Source of the DNA: Zeus faber
Taxonomy: Eukaryota > Chordata > Actinopteri > Zeiformes > Zeidae
Reading direction: 5' to 3'
Assembly (NCBI GenBank): GCA_960531495.1
Contig: OY482855.1
Coordinates: forward strand, 13,971,865 to 14,035,864
Length of the DNA: 64,000 nucleotides
Position 1 is the stretch's first letter. Each line of letters starts with the position of its first letter. Below the pieces are notes generated by a model, which saw only the letters and a list, made by a program, of their open reading frames with translations, did no database searches and had not been told where the DNA came from. Both the position numbers and the translations under genes were made by a program. Positions 57,691 to 64,000 of this stretch are shown here, piece by piece.

Positions 57691-60600
57691 TCAGAACAGC
57701 AAAAACAAAATCGGTCAAACCTTCCCAAGACACATCTAACTGATATTAACACCTCCACTTAGTTTAGTAACCTTTAGTAACAGTTTGGAAAAACAACCCT
57801 TTCTATGTTTGGGAAACGTTTTACAAACATAACACCTGACTGCCCGTTTATTTGGAAATGATCAGATACAGTATCAGACTAAAGACATACAACAGCTGTT
57901 AATGTAAATATACCACAAATATATATGCTCCAAGAGCAGATTGTTGCTTATTTCTGTCATGTTTTGAAGTCATTCCACCACCACATATTCTGCATCCCTT
58001 CAACCGCACCAATCACAACACAGTTTACGTGGCCACCAAGAATAGGTCAGAGTGCTGTGCAACAGAGCTGCACACATAAGAACAAACAGCCATCGATGAA
58101 CTTCATACAGAGTTCATTTGTTCAGAGCGAGAATTTACCAGTGCCTCGTCGAGGTAATCTTTGCTCCGTTGGTCTCTGAGGAATATCTGTCGCATGACTC
58201 GATCTTGACGCCACTGTCAAGCAGGAAGGCACTGAGGTAGCGATATACCTGTCGACAGAACAGATGTGTTACCATAAACAAGGTCATCGCTGTAAAGCTG
58301 TGTGCACAGGAACACACGCGGAACGCACCTACTGCTCTGGACTGAGCCCCAAGCATTTTAGATAAAAGTGTGGTTTAAAAGTGCAATTTTGAGCACAAAA
58401 ATGAATCGATGATCTAAAAAGTGTTTCTCAATGTGGTGTCACTACAATCGGTTCCAGGTAAATGATTAATAGTTAAACGTCAGCGTTATTTCATTTCAAG
58501 ACGTTAGCCCTGTTAGAGAATGTACAACAGTGACTGTTTTCAGCATATTTTCCACTTTTAACTCCCGAATAATAGCATAGACAGAGATGGTTTAAAAAGA
58601 AGTTTGGACAAAATCATATCAAAAATAAAGATCTTCTGTGATTGGAGTGCCGGAGACAAAAATCTCAGTTTAATGCAAATCAAATTGAGGGTCAGTGACA
58701 TGGTTGAGAACCTCTTAGCTTTAGATCACAGAGCTACAACTTGATTCATCCCTGATGAGAAAAAAAGAGGCCCAAACAGAAAAGGCAATGGTGAAAAAAT
58801 ATACAATAACCACCAACTATTTCACAGTAGTAGATCAAAACAGCTTATTCTGCCAGTATTTCAGAGTATGTAATAATAATAGTAACAATAGCTTTATTTA
58901 TATAGCGCCTTTAAAAACATAGTTTACAAAGTGCTTTGACAGATGAAATAAAATCAGAGTGAATTTAAACGGCAAAGGAACATAAACAGGAATTAAATAC
59001 ATTCACTAAATTGTAATAGCGGATAAAGAGACAAAAAATAAATAAATAGATGCAATATGATATGAAATAGAAATAAAAGGGAAAAAAAAAAAAAAAAGTC
59101 AGTAAGTAAATTAAATATTAAATAGATAAAGAAAACCTTTAGTTTTAAGTCTAGACTTTGGAACAGCCAGGAGGGCCCCACCTGAGGATCTAAGGCTGCG
59201 CACTGGCTCATATGGGGTCAACATATCTGTTATGTAGCTTGGAGTCAGACCCAGACGTGCTTAAAAAGTGGTCAGTAAAATTAATTCTGAACTGAACAAG
59301 GAGCCAATGGAGAGAAGCCAGGATTGGGGTGATGTGACGTTGTCTTTTTGAACTGGTAAGAAGCCCAGCTGCGTTCTCAACTAGTTGGAGGCGAGAGAGT
59401 GACTTTTGGTTGAAGCCAGAAAGGAGGGAGTTACAGTAGTGTAGTCGTGAGAAAATTAGGGCGTGGATTACTTTTCCCAGGTTGCTGTGTGATAGTATTG
59501 GTTGTTGCTTGTTGAAACGGTTCTCAGTTGAAGGAAGCAGGACTGGAGAGTTTTTGTAACATAGTAATCCTACAAATAATAAAAAGCATGACTCCTACGT
59601 GCTGTCTCAGGAGCTCCTGCCGATGTACTCCCAGCTGGCTGAAGTAGTCGCTGGCCAGTTCCCCCACCGTCAGCGCTTCGAACGCGGCCTGGAAGTCGTG
59701 CGTCCGCTGGAAGCGGAGCAGCGTCTCCTTCAGGTTTCCCCAACGACGGATTTCCGGAGTCGGACTTATGAGGAAGAAGAGCAAAGAGTGGGATGTGCCC
59801 GGTGAGCAGAGAGAAAAATGTCATTGCACGACCTTGCACATTCAATGGTGCTAACGCCTTAGATAAATCAAATAAAAGCCCACAGGAACACGTTTGCTCA
59901 TCTGCAGACTGAAATCCAATGTTGCCACCCTTAAATGGATCCAACAATTGGATCACGTGAATAGATCTGCTTACATGAGTACAAACACAAAATCTAATGC
60001 AAGACAGAGATGCCAAAGAAAGCACTTACACAATTTCTATACAAACTTAAAAAAATGACATCCATAATACAAAGACATGATATAGCTTTGACACACCACA
60101 ATAATATCAGCGATAAAATCAATCTGGGTAGAGGATCTTTTATATTCTAAAAGCACACCAATAGATATCATGGAAATCAATTGAAACCCCATGTACCATT
60201 TAGGGCCATAATATAATCATTGTAATGTATAATTACAAGTATGGATTGATAATAAAGTCTCAATTTAGATGAGACAGTGAAGGAAATCAAGACCAGAAAA
60301 AATATCCTGCCAACATTTAAAAATCTTCACACAATTGGGAATTATAACCTGGGTCACCCGCTTTAAAATCACTCCAGTTTTCATTACAATACGATTTGTG
60401 GCGAGACCTTTGACCTGATGGTTTGAGGGCACAGCGTGCTGGCCCTTGCTCTCGAAACACTGTGTGAGGCTGTGTTTAACTACACATTTGTCAGAGTTAC
60501 TTATTTTTATTGCATCTTTCTTGCAGTTCTCTTAAACTCGACTCTATATTGCTCAAAGTTCAACGGGGAGGTTATCACAAATGCTGCATCTCTTTATCAA

Positions 60601-63136
60601 CAACTGCCAGTAAAATGCATTTGTGGATGGGACCCAAAATGTTTTTTTTGGGTTTTTTTTTACCAATTTGTAAAACCTGGTGTGTTGCACGGTTTACCTA
60701 CACTAGAGTAAAAATGTACTATACTGGAATTGGAATTAATTGTCGTGTAAAGGATAAGATCAAGGATTTTGTCAACGGCAGTAAAGTTCTTTTGGAAGTG
60801 GTTTGTGTGTTAGAGAATCCAAGATGAGGTTGGGCTATGGATGCATTGAAAGGGTTGTGTCTGTGGATAGGTCTGTAGCGTTTGGTAAACAGTGATTCAA
60901 CGCTCGTCACACCAATACCCCTTTCCAACTGCACCAAAACCCGGTAACACCTGACATTCGCCATCAGTGGGAAAGGTAAAACCCGGGTTTCAGTGCCGGG
61001 TCAAATGACCCTGCAATAGGCACAGGTTTTAATCAGCTCTGATGTAAACACATGTAAACACCCGGGGCGACCCGCTCATTTTAGCCCCTTTACTAGCGCG
61101 ATGCGAAGTGCGCTCTGGACGTTGGCGCGTAAATAGAAGGGAATATCAGGGTACCATTCGATCCTCCCACATCAGATTTAGAACTCAAAATCGAAATCAG
61201 AAGTTTACTTTTTTCCTGCACGGGGGACCATGAAATGTTTTGAGTGTGGGGATCGCTCACCGGATACTCCATGCTGCTTCTACTGTAGTGTTGGGTCATT
61301 CACAAACAATCTGATTCTTTTGAACGGCTCAAAATACGGCCCCCCCCACAACTTTTACAGTTTTATTTCGTTTGTTGAAGTTGCTGTCTCCTCTACGGTT
61401 TTGTCCCAATCACACTGGAACCCTGACACGTCCCTACTCAGGCATGTTTGTGATGTTGAACGTGACACACCAGAAGAGAAAAAAATAAAAAATAAAAAAA
61501 TGCATTTCTTCTGGCTTCAATGCCCTTACCACAATTAACGTGTTTACCTGAGTTGGTTTTTTTTAAACCCGTTCCTTTTTGATGTAAAAACGGTACAAGG
61601 AAGGCGTCTCATACATCATGGCTAAACATCTGTACGATAAACAAGCACTCGTGCTCTTCAGAGAAATGTTAGTAGCTATTAGTCCCCACCAAGAATCACA
61701 ATAAATCCTCAAAAGAAAGAAACAAGTGCATTCTTAGGACCAATAAGCTTTAAAAGCAGTAACTTTGTCTTCAAATCTTTGGTGGTGTGATAGCACCATG
61801 CTAAATTATTATTGTCCTCTTTAGGCTAATGCAGTCTGTTAATTCAATGGCAAATGCTCATTGCTAACTAGCGTTTTTGAGCAAAGAACTCACATCTCAA
61901 TGTTCCCAGTTTCCTAAATGTGGCTGTATTTCTTAAATCAAACAATTGTGTAACTGTCATTTATAGAATGAAAGGTGTCTAATGTTAAACTTAAATATGC
62001 TATTTGCCCTGTGTGTAGTAACAGTATGATGCAGGTGACAATTTGACTTTGATCAAAATATTTCAGATTTGAGATCAAGCCCAATGGTGGCCTAAATGTA
62101 AAAATAAAATAATTATTTTTGTTTTTAAATTTTTCACAAAAATGGGTTTTGACTGGGAAGGGTCTGGGAAGATGTATACCTTGGTATTGTTATGGAAATC
62201 CAGATGTAATATATTCACTGTCCCAGTCTGTTGGGAATGTCAGTGTTTGGACTGGCATTCAAATAAGGACTACACTCACTTTGGGTCGGCTGTGGAACAG
62301 CCTGTGACCTTCAACGCCAAGCTTGCACATTTTACAGATACCTAAAGACACGCCGCTATCAGCGTCTGCTGCAATTCCCCAGGAGATAAACTCAACTGTG
62401 CCTTTGAGGAGAAACCGATTCCGGCATTTTGCTCAAGCCATGGGTCAAAGGTCACTTGAAAACATACAGTACACCTCTAAAGTGTTCTTCTGAGCCATTC
62501 AGGTAATTTGAAGGACATTACAACTCTGTACTTTGGTTTGTTGATTAAAAACACGAGTCAAAAAATAAATATTCTTGTGGCCCTCACCGGCCTTGTTGAT
62601 TCTATTGGCTCGCTTGCACCCTCCCCTTATATAGGGAAAAAAAAAAACGCATAAATAAATAAACAAATCACCCTCTGGCAGTACAATAACATATTTGCAG
62701 GCGGGAATAACTTAAGCAACAGGATAACCGATGTTGATTTTAAATAATATGGGCCTGGAAATCTAGAAGCATGACAACCAGAGAAACCGCTTATATGTAC
62801 GGGGTGATGCAAACCCAGCTGATCAGGTAACATAAATAATCTTAAAAGCTGCGCTCTTTCGATTTAGCTTATTCAAACAAACCAGGATTAAAACAGTGCA
62901 TGAAACATGCTCAAAAATAAACACATCAGATGGCCCAAATAACAATAATAATGGAGTCTGTGTGCAATTCCAATAAAGTTTCAGATGGGGGGTTGGGGGG
63001 TTTTGTTTTGTTTTTTTCAATACCTGATCTTCATCTTGTGGGTGCTGAACCCCAACAGGGGGTCCAGCACCAGGCTGGTGGCCAGGTCATCCGTCTCACA
63101 CAGCTCCTTGACGCTCATTCTAGTGCAACCGTCCAT
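47064..63136 (-). CDS. kmt5c: Histone H4 lysine-20 methyltransferase KMT5C/SUV420H2, with a very long C-terminal region
   Basis: Eight coding exons join in phase: 63136-63024, 59764-59599, 58248-58139, 57279-57116, 56752-56733, 54639-54503, 54369-54197, 52244-47064. The first 237 residues are the SUV420 catalytic module: [18 protein letters not shown]-motif (10-26), [47 protein letters not shown] (catalytic NHD at 183-185), GDEITCYYG and the zinc [12 protein letters not shown] post-SET. The enzyme turns H4K20me1 into me2/me3 at heterochromatin. The extreme C-terminus [16 protein letters not shown] matches the conserved end of KMT5C/KMT5B (KRLRLVVSHGSIDLDV in human KMT5C). KMT5C is chosen over KMT5B on that tail, the short N-terminus and linkage to shank1. 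Encoded length is about 1,950 residues plus the assembly gap, against 462 for human KMT5C. Confidence 0.88.
49414..49613. other. Assembly gap (200 N) inside kmt5c exon 8
   Basis: Exactly 200 N, a typical placeholder length. The reading frames on its two sides do not agree if the gap were really 200 nt. Confidence 0.99.
52245..54196. other. kmt5c intron 7
   Basis: AT-rich intron without a gene. A hAT-like repeat start lies at about 52334 (see separate entry), and the rest looks unique. Confidence 0.7.
52332..52480 (+). repeat. Possible non-autonomous DNA-transposon end (GCTCCGATCGATCGG type)
   Basis: AAGGGTGCTCCGATCGATCGG followed by GATCAGTCGATATTCC and GAGCCGATCAGATG resembles a common fish repeat rich in CGATC words. 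Its other end was not located. Confidence 0.4.
54197..54369 (-). CDS. kmt5c: kmt5c exon 7: region just after SET
   Basis: 173 nt, acceptor catgtag, donor AAAG|GTAAGC. Starts [18 protein letters not shown] and includes [15 protein letters not shown], matching the human KGEGAF..YQLRETKRRL segment. Confidence 0.92.
54503..54639 (-). CDS. kmt5c: kmt5c exon 6: SET C-terminal half and post-SET cysteines
   Basis: 137 nt, acceptor ccacccag, donor GAGAG|GTGTGT. Encodes [46 protein letters not shown]. The CYYG..FFGExNExCEC pattern is diagnostic of KMT5B/C. Confidence 0.96.
55003..55077. repeat. Near-perfect 35-bp inverted repeat (hairpin)
   Basis: The left arm AAGTCCCAAAGCAACAGAAA..GACGTG (55003-55037) and the right arm (55043-55077) are inverse copies with one mismatch, around a 5-nt loop AGTCA. 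Confidence 0.93.
55283..55337 (+). repeat. (TA)n microsatellite
   Basis: About 25 TA units preceded by TATATACATACA. Confidence 0.95.
56130..56330. repeat. Possible short interspersed DNA repeat
   Basis: CCCCTTTTCCCACGGTCAGG and ACGGTTCGGGATGGAACGGT resemble a short fish element that often begins with CCTTTTCCAC. A similar CCCCTTTCCAACTGC..CAGTGGGAAAGG pairing occurs at 60916-60976. The limits are uncertain. Confidence 0.35.
56733..56752 (-). CDS. kmt5c: kmt5c exon 5: 20-nt micro-exon encoding the DCRPNCK element
   Basis: Flanked by aattacag and AAG|GTAATG, it reads AC TGC AGA CCA AAC TGC AAG. With the last G of exon 4 it restores N-H-D-C-R-P-N-C-K, the invariant motif of KMT5 SET domains (Asp of the catalytic NHD, Cys of the zinc site). 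It is the only place between exons 4 and 6 where this motif was found, and both phases fit exactly. Confidence 0.9.
57116..57279 (-). CDS. kmt5c: kmt5c exon 4: SET core
   Basis: 164 nt, acceptor atccccag, donor CCATG|GTGAGT. Encodes [54 protein letters not shown]. It contains cofactor and substrate-site residues of the SET fold and ends inside the catalytic NHD triplet. Confidence 0.96.
57619..57688 (+). repeat. (CA)n microsatellite, kmt5c intron 3
   Basis: About 34 CA units with one TA interruption. The rest of intron 3 (57280-58138) shows no gene. Confidence 0.95.
58139..58248 (-). CDS. kmt5c: kmt5c exon 3: start of SET core
   Basis: 110 nt, acceptor gtcgacag, donor CACTG|GTAAAT. Encodes [37 protein letters not shown]. 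RYSxETNGAKI is a KMT5B/C signature. Confidence 0.95.
58428..58717 (+). mobile_element. hAT-like non-autonomous repeat, copy 2
   Basis: Shares ordered blocks with 24388-24743: AAATGATTAATAGTTAAAC, GAGAATGTACAACAGTGACT, TTTGGACAAAATCATAT and GGAGTGCCGGAGACAAAAAT. It ends TGGTTGAGAACCTCT, the inverse of a hAT-type start. It lies in kmt5c intron 2. Confidence 0.62.
58870..59500 (+). repeat. Dispersed fish repeat of uncertain class
   Basis: Starts near TTTATTTATATAGCGCCTTT..ACAAAGTGCTTT, and continues with GGGGTCAACATATCTGTTATG, TAGCTTGGAGTCAGACC, GGAGCCAATGGAGAGAAGCC and GTTACAGTAGTGTAGTCGTGA. I recognise this string of words as a widespread fish interspersed repeat but cannot assign its class. 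It lies in kmt5c intron 2, about 100 bp from exon 2. Confidence 0.55.
59599..59764 (-). CDS. kmt5c: kmt5c exon 2: N-terminal helical part of SUV420 domain
   Basis: 166 nt. Acceptor ctcataag, donor CAC|GTAGGA. Encodes [40 protein letters not shown] and [16 protein letters not shown]. It aligns with the human LRxxLETFLRQRDLEAAYRAL segment. Confidence 0.92.
59765..63023. other. kmt5c intron 1 (between coding exons 1 and 2)
   Basis: AT-rich with a possible short repeat around 60890-61060 (AACCCGGTAACACC, TAAAACCCGGGTTTC) and a GAACGGCTC/TCATTCACAAAC stretch at about 61290-61330. No gene content was recognised. Confidence 0.55.
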
Positions 63137-63156
63137 CTCCTCCCACCATCAGCATG
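63024..63156 (-). CDS. kmt5c: kmt5c exon with start codon
   Basis: Acceptor tgttgcag after 63157, donor ATCAG|GTATTG. ATG at 63136 gives [18 protein letters not shown], then [18 protein letters not shown]. The two ATGs just upstream (ATGCTGATGG) are in another frame that stops after 11 codons. A second in-frame ATG at 63118 is also possible. The offset to KELC is close to human KMT5C (six residues before TARELC). Confidence 0.9.
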
Positions 63157-63399
63157 CTGCAACACAGAGCCAATACAGACAGATTACACCCCGGGGGGAG
63201 GGGAGCACGACATACAAACAGGACAAGTTATTCAAAACAGTCAGATCACACCAGCCATCACGCTCTTTTATTCATATCTGCAATACGCACGGTTCAGCCG
63301 AGCGGATATCGGTGGAAGTTTGTTGTGAATGAGATCACACGCGGGCTGTGCATCAGCCTGGCGAGCTGTTAGCTAAGGGGCTGATTAACGGGGAAGTGA

Positions 63400-63770
63400 C
63401 CAGGCTAGCGCCGCTAGGAGCTATCGAGGCTAGCCGCCTGACTGCAGTGTGCGGAGACGAACACTCAAATGTGTGACGGCGCGTAAACTAGACGCGGCAC
63501 GCACGCCATACCTGGGAGTCTGTAGTAGCCAACGAAATGATCGCCAGATCCGACACACGCTTGGATGTTGCTGCTGTTGTTGTTGTTGTTTTTCCTCCCC
63601 TCCTCCGAGGTGACGTTAGCCGGCTTAGCTAACCAGCTAGCCGCACGGCGAGCTCTCCGTCGCTACGTTGACGAGCCTGGTCAACCCGATGAAACGACTG
63701 TATCCTCAGCCACTCCGGCAAACGTCCCTCTTGGTAGCGCCTGTAAATCCCACTCCGGCTGATTACTTCG
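63400..63770 (-). promoter_or_regulatory. CpG-rich candidate promoter region of kmt5c
   Basis: Many CpGs (GACGCGGCACGCACGCC, GCCGCACGGCGAGC, CGTCGCTACGTTGACG), in contrast to the AT-rich introns, and a TGACGTTAGC CRE-like word at 63611. No TATA box was seen. This is a CpG-type start next to the first exon. Confidence 0.5.
63513..63590 (-). other. kmt5c: kmt5c non-coding first exon (3' part seen)
   Basis: The minus strand reads ..GGCTACTACAGACTCCCAG|GTATGG with a good donor, so the exon ends at 63512-63513, and there is no ATG in the 50 nt before it. The 5' end is not defined; position 63590 is a placeholder. Confidence 0.55.
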
Positions 63771-63840
63771 GGGGGGGTTTTTTGGGGTTGTTTTTTTTTT
63801 TGCCGGGGGGTTTTGGGTTTTGTTTTTTTTCCCCCCCCCC
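63771..63840 (+). repeat. G-run/T-run tract near the kmt5c 5' end
   Basis: Runs of 8 G, 4 G, 6 G and 3 G separated by T runs, then 10 C. The four G runs fit a G-quadruplex pattern with one long loop. Confidence 0.75.
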
Positions 63841-64000
63841 AATCACAAACGCCGTCCGTTGAACCAGTGAAATGCGTTTGGCGGGTTAAAGCAGCTTCGC
63901 TCAGGACAGATCTGGTACCAAAAGTTGCCGAGCAGCCCCCCCTCCTCCTCCTCCTCCTCCTCACCCGCCCCCCTCCTCCCTCTCTCGGCCTGCAACCCAA

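Noticed and set aside
47064..63136. Assignment to kmt5b rather than kmt5c
   Set aside because: The C-terminal motif, short leader before KELC and linkage to shank1 fit kmt5c better. A phylogeny would settle it; grouping with KMT5B would overturn the call.
63629..64000. Minus-strand open frame at the right edge
   Set aside because: CpG- and homopolymer-rich promoter sequence with no domain. It overlaps the likely kmt5c 5' region.

Overview
The window is vertebrate nuclear DNA, most likely from a ray-finned fish. It holds split genes with GT-AG introns that encode vertebrate proteins, very dense CA/TG, GA and TA microsatellites, a Ty3/gypsy chromovirus-type LTR element and 5'-truncated LINE tails. 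No bacterial or organellar genes were seen. The species cannot be named from the sequence alone.

Two protein-coding genes were found, both on the minus strand. The right part (about 45.2-63.6 kb) is kmt5c (suv420h2), a histone H4-K20 methyltransferase. It has one non-coding first exon and eight coding exons, including a 20-nt micro-exon inside the SET core and a single 5.2-kb last exon that contains a 200-N assembly gap. The left part (1-19.4 kb) is the 5' two-fifths or so of shank1, a postsynaptic scaffold. Fourteen coding exons can be joined in frame from the initiator exon (19389) to the linker after the SH3 domain (1067). The PDZ, proline-rich and SAM parts must lie beyond position 1.

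The 25.8 kb between shank1's initiator exon and the inferred kmt5c poly(A) site has no convincing conserved coding exon. It holds a degenerate gypsy element (33828-38133) with a perfect 5-bp target duplication, two LINE remnants (one with a perfect 12-bp target duplication), a hAT-like repeat, many microsatellites and a quieter, low-repeat stretch (about 27.5-33.7 kb). The upstream exons and promoter of shank1 probably lie here but could not be identified. The shank1 introns are packed with microsatellites, several next to splice sites, and hold another LINE tail with a perfect 14-bp target duplication.

The two genes do not form a functional pathway: one marks chromatin, the other organises excitatory synapses. 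Their adjacency is still informative, because in human KMT5C and SHANK1 share 19q13 while the paralogues KMT5B and SHANK2 share 11q13. No wholly new molecular system was found. The best leads are the oversized kmt5c tail, the 20-nt SET micro-exon, the acidic/polyQ shank1 N-terminus, the splice-site microsatellites and a 35-bp near-perfect hairpin inside a kmt5c-intron transposon.
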